Part shown: positions 16,698 through 26,128 of the stretch, one piece after another
Layout: the number at the start of each line of letters is the position of its first letter
Position numbering within the stretch: the first letter of the stretch is position 1
Origin: Terribacillus halophilus
GTDB taxonomy: Bacteria; Bacillota; Bacilli; Bacillales; Amphibacillaceae
NCBI RefSeq assembly: GCF_900101385.1
Contig: NZ_FMZB01000001.1
Coordinates: forward strand, 372,001-436,000
Direction of reading: 5' to 3'
Length of the DNA stretch: 64,000 nt
The notes under the pieces: model-generated
The model's input: only the letters and a program-made list of their open reading frames with translations
Database searches by the model: none
What the model was told of the DNA's origin: nothing
Program-made: the position numbers and the translations under genes

Positions 16698-17228
16698 TTA
16701 AAGTGATAGACGTTCCTGCACGGTCCTTATCATTTCTTCTTGTATGAATGTTTCTCTTAAGGTAAGGACCAATTGATCACTCGTGGCAGGTCTTCCTAAA
16801 ATGATATTTTCATAAAGAAAATGAATGGTGAGCTCTTCCTTATCCGATAATAGGAAAAGGGTATACAATGAATGGAGATGATCTTGATCAGCAAAACGTT
16901 CGACGGCCATTTTTCCTGCCATGCTGCCCCACCAGGAATAAAAAGTGTCCAAGCAGCTTTCGAAACTTTTTTCATCTTTGAAAATAGGTCGGAAGTTTTC
17001 TTTTTGGAGATCGATAGGCAGGGAAGGATAGGTGGATGAAGTTAAGGATGCATTCCATAACTGCCGCAGTAATGGCTTCAGCACTGCTTGTTCTTGCAAT
17101 TTCCATGGATTACTTGGCAGGTAAGGATACATGTGTTTTTCCGATTGGGCATAATTATGTACATATAAAAGGAAATTCAGAGAATCCGATGCTTCCGTTA
17201 TCAGTACTCGATCTTTTTTAATCGTCAT
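16698..17228 (-). CDS. Conserved hypothetical protein, cytoplasmic
   Basis: A 176-residue soluble protein with a good start (AAGGAGGCAACGAC before ATG). It is rich in aromatic residues (SWWGSMAGKM, FLLYVHNYAQSEKHMYPYLPSNPW) and predicted mostly helical, with no membrane segment or signal peptide. I do not recognise a family. It lies downstream of the SwrC-like pump on the same strand, but a strong hairpin separates them, so it is probably transcribed separately. Confidence 0.7.
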   Translation of the reverse strand: MTIKKDRVLITEASDSLNFLLYVHNYAQSEKHMYPYLPSNPWKLQEQAVLKPLLRQLWNASLTSSTYPSLPIDLQKENFRPIFKDEKSFESCLDTFYSWWGSMAGKMAVERFADQDHLHSLYTLFLLSDKEELTIHFLYENIILGRPATSDQLVLTLRETFIQEEMIRTVQERLSL

Positions 17229-17251
17229 GTCGTTGCCTCCTTAATAGTAGG

Positions 17252-17284
17252 AAAAGCCTGCAGTGTTGCACTGCAGGCTTTTTA
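17252..17284. terminator. Bidirectional terminator at the 3' end of the RND pump gene
   Basis: A perfect 14-bp stem (AAAAGCCTGCAGTG / CACTGCAGGCTTTT) with a TTG loop and T-runs on both strands. It separates the pump gene from the downstream hypothetical gene. Confidence 0.85.
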
Positions 17285-17289
17285 AGTGT

Positions 17290-20200
17290 TTATTTATCCT
17301 TGGCTGCTTTTTTTGCCTGTTTTCTTTCCTTGCGGCGCTGGCGTTCTGCTTTATGATGGTCTTGCAGACTGAAGCGTGTCGTTGCTTCGTACACGATTGG
17401 TACAATAACAAGTGTCAGCAAGGTAGAACTGATGAGACCGCCGATGACGGTGATTCCGAGTCCTTTGGAAATAAGGAGGGATCCGCCGCCTTCAAAGCCG
17501 AAGGCAAGTGGTGCAAGGGCACCAATCGTAGCGATAGCTGTCATCAGGATCGGACGAAGTCGGGTTACGCCGGCTTCAAGAATCGCTTCCCGAGTCGGGA
17601 TGCCTTCTTTTTCCTTATGGATGATTCGGTCTACTAGAACGATAGCGTTCGTTACAACGATACCGATCAGCATCAGCACCCCGATCAAGGAAGAAACGCT
17701 GATAGTCTCGCCGCCGATGAGCAATCCTACCAATGCACCGATGACTGTGAATGGCAAGGAGAAGAGGATGGCAAATGGTGCCAATGCTCCGCCGAAAGTC
17801 AAAACAAGTACAAAGTAGACAATCGCGATCGCTGCCAGGATAGCAAGACCGAGCTGGCTGAACGATTCATTGATCTGTTCGGAAACCCCGCCTTGATCGA
17901 TGCTGACACCGTCAGGCAGATCAAGTTTATCGATTTCTTTCTGCAAACCGGTAGTGGCAGTTGCGATATCATCACTTGTGATATCAGCAGATACAGAACC
18001 ATATAGCTTCTCATCACGGCGCTGCAATGTATTTGGTGACTGACCGTCTTCAATTTCGGCAATCTCATTTAATGCAACTTCTGTTCCAAGTGATGTCTGG
18101 ATTGTCGTGTTTTCCAGATCTTCTTTATCCTCGAAAGATTCGTTCGCTACTTGTACATAGACATCCAAGGCTTCGCCATCTTCATTCTGGATGGTCGCAA
18201 TGGATGGCTGAGTGCCGATGTTGGAAAGCTGAGCTGTCACTTGTGCTGCTGTCAGACCAAGTGATGCCAGTTCTTCCTGGTTGGCTACGATGGTATATTT
18301 GTCATATTGCTCGGAAGCATCGGAATCGACGTTCGTGAAGTTATCATCGTTTTCGATCACATCCATGACCTGCTGGGACGCAGTTTGGATATCTTCGACG
18401 CTATCGCCGTAGATGTAGTACTGCGTTGTATTGCTGCTTGCACCTGTCATGTCGATGGATCCCCACTCGCCTTGATCTGTCAAAGCTTGCAAGTCTTCGA
18501 CGACTGCTTCTGTCTCTGTTTGGATATCCTCATAATCATCGGCATAGCCCAAGTAGAAGAGGGCTGAATCACCGGTTGAACCGGAGAGTGGATTACCACC
18601 GCTGCTGATGGTGTATTGCAATGTTTCTACGCCGCTGCGGTCAAGCAGCATATTCTCTGCATCCTCGGCTATATTCTGAATGTCCTCGCGTGTCTGGCCC
18701 GGTTCAGGTGAATAAGAAGCAACGACCATATTCTCGCCGGTGCTAGGAATGAAGCTGACACCAATCGAAGGAACAAGGAACAAGCTTCCGATGAGTAAAA
18801 CAATCGCGATGACGAAAGTGATGATTTTATGCGACAAGCTCCAATTTAGGATGCGCTTGTAGAAATTCGCCAATTTGCTCGGTTTTTCTTCTTTGTGTAC
18901 ATAAGTTTTAGCTTCTTCTTCGCTTGTGCCGCGATCCAATCGTTTGCGGAATAGCGTGTGTGCCACCATCGGTACAATGGTCACCGCAACCAGCAAGGAT
19001 GCCAGCAAAGCGAATACGACAGCCAATGCGAATGGCAGGAATAATTCTCCGATTTGTCCCTCTACCAATCCGAGCGGCAGGAATACTGCCACTGTTACAA
19101 CAGTGGAAGATAAAATCGGGATGAACATCTCGCGCGTTGCGTCGATGATCAATTCTTTTCCGCGCAGTTTCTCATCTGCCAATGACATACGGCGGTAAAT
19201 ATTTTCCACGACGACTATCGAGTCATCTATTACCCGGCCGATGGCCACGGTGATGGCTCCCAATGTCATGATATTCAAACTGATATCCATTTCGTAAAGC
19301 AAGATCAACCCAATCAGAATCGATAATGGAATCGAAATGATGGAAATGATAGTGGAACGGATATTACGCAAGAACAAAAGGATGATGATCACGGCGAAAA
19401 TGGCACCGAATAGTGCTTTGTTCACCATCGTATGGACAGAATCCTCAATCGGCTGACCTTGGTCCATTGTTGAAGTGATGGTCATACCATCATGATCATC
19501 TTCAAACTGCTTAATTTCATCTTTGACTGCATTGACGACTTCCACGGTATTGGCGTTTGGATCCTTCGTAATGTCAATCCCGATGGAATCCTCGCCATTT
19601 GTACGGGAAATCGACTCTACTTCTCCGACGACTTCCACCTCAGCAACATCCTGCAGCTGGATGGTCGGAAGTTCAGTCGGTGCTTGTGCTGCCTGTGCCG
19701 CAGCAGCGTCTTGGCCGCCTGCAGCCTGAGTGCTTTCTGCTGCACCGCCAGTAAGCGGGATTTCCAAGTTGCGTAAATCATCAATAGTCACAATGTTGCC
19801 ATCTACAGCGACGTTTTTCTCGCTGTTACCGAATTGGTACAAGCCAAGCGGATAAGAGTCGCTGCTATTTTGAATGATTTGACCGACTGTATCCTGTGTC
19901 AGACCATTCTCCGCCAGTGCATCTTCATCATAGGTGATCTGTACTTCCTGCAGCTGCTGCCCGGAAATACCGACATTCGCGACGCCATCAATGCCTTCCA
20001 GTGCTGGCTGGAGGTCATCTTCAACTGTCTGCGTCAATCCCTCGATCGACTGGTTGCTGTCGGAAGCACTCAAAGTGATGACAGGGAAAGAATTCAAATT
20101 GATCTGTGATGCTTTTGGTTCTTCAGCATCATCAGGAAGCTGTACATTCTCGAGTGCTTCCTTCACTTCTGTTTCTGCCTCATCCAAATCTTTGGAATAG

Positions 20201-20490
20201 GCGTACTCCAACTGAATTGTCGAAGCATTTTGCATGGATGTCGAGCTTACATTATCTACACCATCCAAACTTTGTACTGCCTTTTCAAGCGGTTCTGTCA
20301 CATTTTCCATTACTTCTTCTGGGGGTGCGCCCGGATATGTAGTCGTTACGGTGAGGACCGGTACGGTGATATCTGGAAGTGTTTCCATTTTCATATTCGA
20401 CCCAGCATAAATCCCAGTTACGACAACCATAATGGTCAGCAACCATACGGCAACCTTATTTTTTAATGAAAAGTTGATAAACTTTCTCAC
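17290..20490 (-). CDS. swrC: RND-family efflux pump, SwrC-like
   Basis: A 1066-residue hydrophobe/amphiphile efflux-type RND permease with twelve membrane helices and two large extracytoplasmic loops. The TM4 region has the proton-relay Asp pair (GRVIDDSIVVVENIYRR), and the second half has the matching TM10 region. The homologue SwrC (YerP) of B. subtilis exports surfactin and other amphiphiles. The adjacent divergent TetR gene resembles yerO, giving the same pairing. An Ala/Gln-rich low-complexity stretch sits in the first extracytoplasmic loop (residues about 248-272). The C-terminal tail is basic. The start follows AAAGGAGCTGGATTG. Confidence 0.88.
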   Translation of the reverse strand: MRKFINFSLKNKVAVWLLTIMVVVTGIYAGSNMKMETLPDITVPVLTVTTTYPGAPPEEVMENVTEPLEKAVQSLDGVDNVSSTSMQNASTIQLEYAYSKDLDEAETEVKEALENVQLPDDAEEPKASQINLNSFPVITLSASDSNQSIEGLTQTVEDDLQPALEGIDGVANVGISGQQLQEVQITYDEDALAENGLTQDTVGQIIQNSSDSYPLGLYQFGNSEKNVAVDGNIVTIDDLRNLEIPLTGGAAESTQAAGGQDAAAAQAAQAPTELPTIQLQDVAEVEVVGEVESISRTNGEDSIGIDITKDPNANTVEVVNAVKDEIKQFEDDHDGMTITSTMDQGQPIEDSVHTMVNKALFGAIFAVIIILLFLRNIRSTIISIISIPLSILIGLILLYEMDISLNIMTLGAITVAIGRVIDDSIVVVENIYRRMSLADEKLRGKELIIDATREMFIPILSSTVVTVAVFLPLGLVEGQIGELFLPFALAVVFALLASLLVAVTIVPMVAHTLFRKRLDRGTSEEEAKTYVHKEEKPSKLANFYKRILNWSLSHKIITFVIAIVLLIGSLFLVPSIGVSFIPSTGENMVVASYSPEPGQTREDIQNIAEDAENMLLDRSGVETLQYTISSGGNPLSGSTGDSALFYLGYADDYEDIQTETEAVVEDLQALTDQGEWGSIDMTGASSNTTQYYIYGDSVEDIQTASQQVMDVIENDDNFTNVDSDASEQYDKYTIVANQEELASLGLTAAQVTAQLSNIGTQPSIATIQNEDGEALDVYVQVANESFEDKEDLENTTIQTSLGTEVALNEIAEIEDGQSPNTLQRRDEKLYGSVSADITSDDIATATTGLQKEIDKLDLPDGVSIDQGGVSEQINESFSQLGLAILAAIAIVYFVLVLTFGGALAPFAILFSLPFTVIGALVGLLIGGETISVSSLIGVLMLIGIVVTNAIVLVDRIIHKEKEGIPTREAILEAGVTRLRPILMTAIATIGALAPLAFGFEGGGSLLISKGLGITVIGGLISSTLLTLVIVPIVYEATTRFSLQDHHKAERQRRKERKQAKKAAKDK

Positions 20491-20514
20491 AATCCAGCTC
20501 CTTTATTCTCCATT

Positions 20515-20528
20515 TGACCGACTGGTCA
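20515..20528. promoter_or_regulatory. TetR (YerO-like) operator at the swrC promoter
   Basis: TGACC-GACT-GGTCA, an inverted repeat 24 bp upstream of the swrC start. The same motif recurs in front of the TetR gene. Confidence 0.75.
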
Positions 20529-20659
20529 TTATTCCTCTATACTATAGGGAAGCACATCACATTGCAACAATTATATCAAGGATATAAGGAAGTTTAATAG
20601 CTTAAATACAGCTTTTATCAAAGAATTCATAAATTATTTACGGTCTCTTAACACATTTA

Positions 20660-20673
20660 TGACCGACCGGTCA
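20660..20673. promoter_or_regulatory. TetR operator in front of its own gene
   Basis: TGACC-GACC-GGTCA, 18 bp before the TetR ATG and overlapping the RBS-proximal leader. It differs from the swrC-side copy at one base, giving a consensus of TGACCGACYGGTCA and indicating autoregulation plus control of the pump. Confidence 0.8.
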
Positions 20674-20691
20674 GTCGAAAGGAAAGGCAAT

Positions 20692-21570
20692 ATGCAGGAG
20701 AAAAAAATCACAATTATAGAACGAGCAACCGAGATTATTGCCAAAAAAGGTTATCATGCAGCCAGCATCCAGGAAATTGCAGAGGCAAGCAAACTCTCCA
20801 AAGGAGCATTTTACCTTTATTTCAAATCCAAGGATGAGTTATTTGCGGAATTACTCCGCTATCATATTCGTTTGATAACGGAAGCAATCGAACAAGTCGA
20901 TCAGCGTGTATTGGATAGCCGGGAGAAAACGAAGCTGCGTCTGGCAGTGATGATGCGGGAACTCATCAAGCGGGGGAATTTCATCATCATGCAGCGTCAT
21001 GATATTGACACGGATATCGGGAAGGAAATGGAGTTGTTCTTCCTGGAGGAGATGGAGAAGGGAAGGCGTAAAACCGAACTTGATTTATTGGAGGTTTATG
21101 GAGAGGAAAGTGAGCCTTATTTAAAGGATCTGCGTATTTTACAGGAAGGGATCCTTTCTCAGATCATCGCTGATATGCTTCTTCATGGACTGATCCTCGA
21201 TCTGGACAAAACCGCTGCTTATATTCTCGAACGAATGGATGATATGGTGGAAGGTCTCTTGAAGCGAAAGGCCGAACCGCTTGTGACAGAAACTACACCG
21301 GTTTCGGCTTCCATTTTCGAGAAGGAAATGAAGGAGCGGGAAGCGAAACAAATCCTGGAGCGGATGCAAGTTGTCATCCTCACTTTTGATCCTCAAGAAA
21401 AAGATGTGGAAGAGTTGCAAGGGATCGTTGAATTGATTCTGGAAGAAGTACAGAAAAAGGATCCTAAAAAGCTGCTCATCCAAGGGTTGGCTGCCAATCT
21501 GAAAGGCATCAAAGAGCTGGATGACTTGCGCTTGGAATTGGCAAGCCTTCTGGAAATAAAGGTATTGTAG
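20692..21570 (+). CDS. yerO: TetR-family repressor, YerO-like
   Basis: A 292-residue regulator, long for TetR. Residues 5-60 form the helix-turn-helix (IQEIAEASKLSKGAFYLYFKSKDELFAEL), and the remaining helical domain binds ligand and dimerises. B. subtilis YerO has a similar length and also neighbours swrC. The ATG at 20692, preceded by GGAAAGG, is chosen; an in-frame ATG at 20659 falls in the operator. It probably represses the divergent pump gene and itself, with release by an amphiphilic ligand. Confidence 0.85.
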   Translation: MQEKKITIIERATEIIAKKGYHAASIQEIAEASKLSKGAFYLYFKSKDELFAELLRYHIRLITEAIEQVDQRVLDSREKTKLRLAVMMRELIKRGNFIIMQRHDIDTDIGKEMELFFLEEMEKGRRKTELDLLEVYGEESEPYLKDLRILQEGILSQIIADMLLHGLILDLDKTAAYILERMDDMVEGLLKRKAEPLVTETTPVSASIFEKEMKEREAKQILERMQVVILTFDPQEKDVEELQGIVELILEEVQKKDPKKLLIQGLAANLKGIKELDDLRLELASLLEIKVL

Positions 21571-21573
21571 ATG

Positions 21574-21606
21574 AAAGCCGGGTGCAGGAATGCATGCCGG
21601 CTTTTA
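21574..21606 (+). terminator. Terminator of the TetR gene
   Basis: AAAGCCGG-G-TGCA pairs with TGCA-T-GCCGGCTTT around a short loop, followed by CTTTTAC. Confidence 0.7.
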
Positions 21607-21650
21607 CTTAAACAAGTTTCCGTTAGGATACGGCAAAAGAGTAGCAGGAG

Positions 21651-21666
21651 ATGTAAACGCTTTCAT
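21651..21666 (+). promoter_or_regulatory. Perfect cre site upstream of the cellobiose-type PTS operon
   Basis: ATGTAAACGCTTTCAT matches the cre consensus at all positions, 37 bp before the EIIB start, so CcpA probably represses the operon when preferred sugars are present. Confidence 0.75.
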
Positions 21667-21702
21667 AGTATATTGAAAGTAAGAACCGAAGGGGGTAGAA
21701 AA

Positions 21703-22014
21703 ATGAATATTTTACTTGTGTGTGCTGCTGGAATGTCCACTAGTCTGCTTGTTTCCAAGATGGAAAAGACAGCAAAGGCAGAATCGAAAGACTATCATAT
21801 TCAAGCCGTATCAGCCGATCAGGCGAAAAAACATATCGAACAAGCTGACGTTCTCTTGCTTGGTCCGCAAGTGCGCTACATGTTGTCGCAAATGAAAAAA
21901 CTTGGTGAGGAAAGAGGTATTCCGGTTGATGTGATCAACAGTGTTGATTATGGAACTGGAAATGGAAAGAATGTACTTCATTACGCTGAATCGCTATTTG
22001 CGAAGAAGGGGTGA
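21703..22014 (+). CDS. PTS lactose/cellobiose-type EIIB
   Basis: A 103-residue cytoplasmic phosphocarrier. The phospho-Cys is in the N-terminal loop ([11 protein letters not shown], Cys7). The full compact EIIB fold is present and the length is normal. It passes phosphate from EIIA to the sugar bound by EIIC. The ATG at 21703 follows GAAGGGGGTAG; an upstream in-frame extension to 21571 crosses the terminator and cre box and is discarded. First gene of the IIB-IIC-IIA set. Confidence 0.92.
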   Translation: MNILLVCAAGMSTSLLVSKMEKTAKAESKDYHIQAVSADQAKKHIEQADVLLLGPQVRYMLSQMKKLGEERGIPVDVINSVDYGTGNGKNVLHYAESLFAKKG

Positions 22015-22019
22015 AGTGA

Positions 22020-23369
22020 ATGAGCCGATTCAATGATTTTCTTGAAATGAAGGTGATGCCGTTTGCGGGCAAGATTGCAGCGCAGCGGCATCTGGTAGCA
22101 CTGCGGGATGGTATTATCCTGACCATGCCTTTGATCATTGTTGGATCACTTTTCCTCATTCTTGGAAATCTGCCTATTCCGGGCTACGCTGATTTCATGG
22201 CAGGTATTTTCGGGGAATCATGGAGTACGAAGCTGCAGTATCCAGTAAATGTGACATTCGATGTCATGGCGATATTCGCTTGTTTCGGTATCGCGTATCG
22301 ATTGGCGCAAGCTTATGAAGCAGATGGTGTCGATCCGTTGTCTTCGGGGGCAATTGCACTATCGGCATTCTTGCTTGCAACGCCATTCAGTCCTTTTGAA
22401 GTCGACGGAGCAGCTGCCAATTTCGTACCGGTTTCCTTGCTTGGAAGCGGTGGATTGTTCGTAGGGATGCTGGTGGCGATGTTTGCCACAGAAGTGTATC
22501 GCTTCATTGTCAAACGCAATATCGTGATCCGGATGCCTGATGGTGTACCACCTGCGGTATCGCGGTCGTTCATTGCACTTATTCCAGGTTTTGCTGTCAT
22601 CATCCTTGTATGGCTGATCCGTATGCTGGTAGAAGCGACACCTTTTGGCGATATTCATAATCTGATTGCAACGATCATCGGTTCACCACTTACGCTTGTT
22701 GGTTCCTCTTTTATTGGCAGCTTTGTTGCAGAATTGATGATTGTGCTGCTATGGGTGTGTGGTCTGCATGGGGCCAATATCGTAGGGGGTATCATGTCCC
22801 CGATTTGGCTGAAAGCGACAGCCGAAAATGCAACCGCATTTGCTGCCGGTACGGAGTTGCCACATATTTTCACACAGCAATTTTTTGATGTATTCATCCA
22901 TGTTGGAGGTTCAGGTGCAACTTTGGGATTGGTTTTAATCATGATTTGGCGGGCAAAGCTTAAACAAAATAAACAGCTGAGCAGACTTGCAACCGGTCCG
23001 GCATTCTTCAATATCAATGAACCAATCGTTTTTGGTCTTCCGATTGTCCTCAACCCGCTCATGATCATACCTTTCATTACGATTCCTCTCGTAATGGTCG
23101 CTACCACTTATATCGGCATGAGTACAGGTCTAGTGGCGAAACCAGCTGGAATCGTTGTGCCGTGGACGATGCCTCCGTTGATTTCGGGATATCTGGCAAC
23201 AGGAGGAAAAATCTCAGGTGCTGTCATACAGCTGATAAACTTAGTGATTTCGATGGCCATCTATTATCCATTCTTCCGTGCGCTGGAGAAAAACCAACTG
23301 AAGGAAGAAGAAGCGAGACAGCGTGAGTTGGCAGCGTCTGAAGATGGAGCAGATCCAATCAGCAACTGA
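22020..23369 (+). CDS. PTS cellobiose/chitobiose-type EIIC permease
   Basis: A 449-residue membrane permease. The conserved start (MSRFNDFLEMKVMPFAGKIAAQRHLVALRDG) and the substrate motif FFNINEPIVFGLPIVLNP (near residue 335) identify the lactose/cellobiose EIIC family. It imports and phosphorylates a beta-linked disaccharide. The gene starts 6 bp after EIIB. The charged C-terminal tail resembles the partial EIIC at the left edge of the window. Confidence 0.92.
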   Translation: MSRFNDFLEMKVMPFAGKIAAQRHLVALRDGIILTMPLIIVGSLFLILGNLPIPGYADFMAGIFGESWSTKLQYPVNVTFDVMAIFACFGIAYRLAQAYEADGVDPLSSGAIALSAFLLATPFSPFEVDGAAANFVPVSLLGSGGLFVGMLVAMFATEVYRFIVKRNIVIRMPDGVPPAVSRSFIALIPGFAVIILVWLIRMLVEATPFGDIHNLIATIIGSPLTLVGSSFIGSFVAELMIVLLWVCGLHGANIVGGIMSPIWLKATAENATAFAAGTELPHIFTQQFFDVFIHVGGSGATLGLVLIMIWRAKLKQNKQLSRLATGPAFFNINEPIVFGLPIVLNPLMIIPFITIPLVMVATTYIGMSTGLVAKPAGIVVPWTMPPLISGYLATGGKISGAVIQLINLVISMAIYYPFFRALEKNQLKEEEARQRELAASEDGADPISN

Positions 23370-23383
23370 TGAGGAGGAACGTG

Positions 23384-23710
23384 ATGAATGTAGAAGAAAA
23401 AGCATTTCAGTTGATACTGCACGGTGGTGATGGCCGCAGTTACGCTATGGAAGCGATGGCGCTTGCCAGACAGCAGGCGTTCGAGGAAGCTAAATTGAAA
23501 ATCGAGGCTAGCAAAGAAGCAATCAATCAGGCTCATCACATCCAGACGGAACTTATCACAGCCGAGGCAGGCGGCGCACAATCGACGGTGACTTTGTTGA
23601 TGGTGCATGCGCAGGATCATTTGATGAATGCGATGACAGTGCGGGAATTAGCAGAGGAAATCATCTATTTGCAGGAGGAGCTGGCGAAACAATCGGCAAC
23701 TCGGGGGTAA
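23384..23710 (+). CDS. PTS lactose/cellobiose-type EIIA
   Basis: A 108-residue helical phosphocarrier that takes phosphate from HPr. The phospho-His lies in VHAQDHLMNAM (about His76), with the family's typical start (EEKAFQLILHGGDGRSYAMEAM). The ATG at 23384, preceded by GAGGAGGAAC, is preferred; an upstream in-frame start at 23369 overlaps the EIIC stop. No phospho-glycosidase gene lies in this operon; the GH1 gene at 109-1524 could serve it. Confidence 0.9.
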   Translation: MNVEEKAFQLILHGGDGRSYAMEAMALARQQAFEEAKLKIEASKEAINQAHHIQTELITAEAGGAQSTVTLLMVHAQDHLMNAMTVRELAEEIIYLQEELAKQSATRG

Positions 23711-23715
23711 GCTTT

Positions 23716-23745
23716 AAAAGGAGGCGGTCACTTGATCGCCTTTTT
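23716..23745 (+). terminator. Terminator after the PTS EIIA gene
   Basis: GGCGGTCA pairs with TGATCGCC around CT, flanked by AAAAGGA and CTTTTT. It may be partly read through into the regulator gene. Confidence 0.7.
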
Positions 23746-23778
23746 GGCATAGGTATGGTGGATAAGGGGTGAATCTGT

Positions 23779-25686
23779 ATGCTGCAACCGAGACTCTTGG
23801 AATTATTGACTTTCCTATCATCCGAATCGCGTACGATGACTGCGGATGAGCTGGCAAAGAAGCTGGCTGTATCGGAGCGGACGATTCGTTCAGATATGAA
23901 GCTGCTGCACCAGGAATTACCGGCGGACCATGCAAGAATCGAGTCGATCAGAGGGCGGGGGTATCGGCTGATTGTCATTGATGAGAAGCTTTTTCAGGCC
24001 TATTTGCAGGAAGCAATCCGTAAGAAGCAAGAACGTCTGTATACACGGGTAGAGACTCCGGCGGAAAGAGTGAATCATCTATTGCAGCTGCTTCTCCTAT
24101 CTGATGGATTTTATAAAATGGAAGATTTGGCGCAAGCTTGTTTTGTCAGCTTTCCGACTGTGCAAAGTGATCTGAAACAAGTGAGGCAGCTTCTCCGGGA
24201 ATCGGGGCTGGAGCTTGAGAAAAAACCGAAGTATGGTATTCGGATTGTGGGAACGGAGACGGAAAAGCGATATTTTCTGTCATCATTCTTTTCTATGCGA
24301 ACAGGTTGGCAAAAGGCGTACGGGTTACCGGATGCAATCATATCAGAAACCGACATACATCATGTGCATGACATTGTGCATAAATATGTGACGGATAACC
24401 AGATGATGCTGTCAGATGTGGCAGTACAGAATTTGGTTACACATATTGCGATTGCTTGCAAACGAATCAGGGATGAACAGTATGTCGAGCTCGCCCCTGA
24501 TGCGATGCAGGATATCATCCAGCAGCCAGCCTTCCGGGAGGCAGCACAGCTTACCGCGATGCTGGAAGCAGAGCTTCATATCTTTTTCCCTCAAGTGGAA
24601 GTGGCGTATATGACCATTCATCTGATGGGGACAGAGTATGCTGCAAAAGGAATTCTGGAAGATAAGCTTGGAATGCCGGAATTGGCGGCAGCAATCATTG
24701 CTAGGATTTACGATAAGACAGGGCTGGATTTGCGTCAGGACGAGGAATTGCTGAAAGGATTGAGCATCCATCTCAAGCCGGCAGTCCATCGTCATATGTA
24801 CGGCATGAATGTGCGGAACCCGCTGCTTGAGGATATCAAACGGCATTATCCGCTTGCATTTGAAGCTGCTGTCATCGGGGCCTGTGCAGTCGAGAAGGTC
24901 ATCGGCATCCAGCTTGCTGAAGAGGAGATCGGTTATCTGGCACTGCATATCGGAGCAGCCTTGGAAAGAAACACCCAAAAAGGAAGGAAGATCAGATGTC
25001 TGCTAGTCTGTGCTTCAGGGATAGGCAGTGCCCAATTGCTGCGCTATAAGCTGCACTCCCTTTTTCCGGACAAGTTGGACATCATCGATACAATTGAATA
25101 TTATCGTTTGATACGGAAAAAGGAATGGGAAGCGGATTTGATCATCAGCACAATCCCGATAGAAGCGGAAACCACATCGCTTCCAGTCATACACGTCCCG
25201 GTCATCTTGGATAAGGAAGCAATAGCGAAGCTTGAAGCTTTCATGCATTTTGGTAAGGAGATTCGCTATATCAAACCAGCATATGTGTTCCTGCAGCAGG
25301 AATTGGAGAGTAAAGAAGAAGTGCTGACCTTTTTGAATGACGTACTGAAATCAGACGGGAAGGTGGGGGAAAAGTTCCTCACGGCGGTTTACGAAAGAGA
25401 GTCCATGGCACCGACTTGTTTCGGTAATTCAGTAGCTGTGCCGCATCCGCTGGAAGCGAGCGTGGATGAAACGCTGTGGGTCATCTGTACTTTGAAAAAA
25501 CCGATAGATTGGTCTGGTAAGCAAGTAAGATTCGTTTGCTTATTATGTATCGAAAAAGAAAGTGATGAGGATTTTACCGACATGTATCAGCAGCTTGTCC
25601 GCATCATCGAGCAGCCGACGCATGTCCAAAGATTATTAGAAGCTCACTCCTATGAGGAATTCCATGAGGTGTTAATCTCGATATGA
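23779..25686 (+). CDS. LicR/BglG-type PTS-controlled transcriptional activator
   Basis: A 635-residue multidomain regulator. In order: HTH_11 (about 5-60, LAKKLAVSERTIRSDMKLL), a second Mga-type HTH (about 90-160), two PTS regulation domains (about 175-395) with candidate phosphorylated His residues in HIAIACKRI, HLMGTEY, KPAVHRHMYG and ALHIGAAL, an EIIB-like domain (Cys in CASGIGSAQLL, about 412) and a C-terminal EIIA-like domain with His in AVPHPLEA. Such proteins activate their PTS operon when the sugar drains phosphate from the EIIB/PRD sites. It lies directly downstream of the IIB-IIC-IIA genes and probably controls them. Confidence 0.9.
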   Translation: MLQPRLLELLTFLSSESRTMTADELAKKLAVSERTIRSDMKLLHQELPADHARIESIRGRGYRLIVIDEKLFQAYLQEAIRKKQERLYTRVETPAERVNHLLQLLLLSDGFYKMEDLAQACFVSFPTVQSDLKQVRQLLRESGLELEKKPKYGIRIVGTETEKRYFLSSFFSMRTGWQKAYGLPDAIISETDIHHVHDIVHKYVTDNQMMLSDVAVQNLVTHIAIACKRIRDEQYVELAPDAMQDIIQQPAFREAAQLTAMLEAELHIFFPQVEVAYMTIHLMGTEYAAKGILEDKLGMPELAAAIIARIYDKTGLDLRQDEELLKGLSIHLKPAVHRHMYGMNVRNPLLEDIKRHYPLAFEAAVIGACAVEKVIGIQLAEEEIGYLALHIGAALERNTQKGRKIRCLLVCASGIGSAQLLRYKLHSLFPDKLDIIDTIEYYRLIRKKEWEADLIISTIPIEAETTSLPVIHVPVILDKEAIAKLEAFMHFGKEIRYIKPAYVFLQQELESKEEVLTFLNDVLKSDGKVGEKFLTAVYERESMAPTCFGNSVAVPHPLEASVDETLWVICTLKKPIDWSGKQVRFVCLLCIEKESDEDFTDMYQQLVRIIEQPTHVQRLLEAHSYEEFHEVLISI

Positions 25687-25717
25687 AAAACAGCTGCCTC
25701 TGCTGGGCAGCTGTTTT
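25687..25717. terminator. Bidirectional terminator between convergent genes
   Basis: AAAACAGCTGCC and GGGCAGCTGTTTT form a 12-bp stem with flanking A- and T-runs. It starts at the base after the LicR-type stop and ends at the stop of the minus-strand gene. Confidence 0.85.
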
Positions 25718-25982
25718 AATTGGTGGAAGGCTCGATTTGTCCACTCTGACGGGCAAGCTTCATATTCGCGCGTTTAGCCATTTTATAAGCATCGTAAATA
25801 GTATAGATCCAAAAAATGAAATACGTGAACAGACCGACTACGAACCACATCAGAAACAAATTGATCAGGTTGATGAGGACAAAGAGCGTCCCCTTCAAAT
25901 TCTGTTGATTATAGTACTGACCTAAGCCGGCAAATAGAAAGCTCAATAGCGCCGCAACCAGCGGAGTTCTCTTGAATTCCAA
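25716..25982 (-). CDS. Small TM2-like membrane protein
   Basis: An 88-residue protein with two or three hydrophobic segments (LLSFLFAGLGQYYNQ and two helices through IFWIYTIYDAYKMAKR). The first helix with GLGQYYN followed by an AYKMAKR tail resembles the TM2-domain superfamily, whose function is largely unknown. The TTG at 25982 is chosen because it is the only in-frame start with a strong Shine-Dalgarno (GATGAGGTGA) at proper spacing; a longer reading to 26081 has no RBS. Confidence in the gene is good, in the start moderate. Confidence 0.65.
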   Translation of the reverse strand: MEFKRTPLVAALLSFLFAGLGQYYNQQNLKGTLFVLINLINLFLMWFVVGLFTYFIFWIYTIYDAYKMAKRANMKLARQSGQIEPSTN

Positions 25983-26128
25983 TTTTGTCACCTCATCTTT
26001 TACATACTGTATCAGTTTTCCCCATCGTATACAAATCCGAGTAGTGAATCTTTTTTTGTTGTATAATGAAACCCTTTTCATAGAATGAACGTAAGGATAT
26101 AATTAAAAGAAAAGCGAGGCGAGTCGAG

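Noticed and set aside
20659-20691. Earlier TetR start
   Set aside because: It lies in the operator palindrome and has no ribosome binding site.
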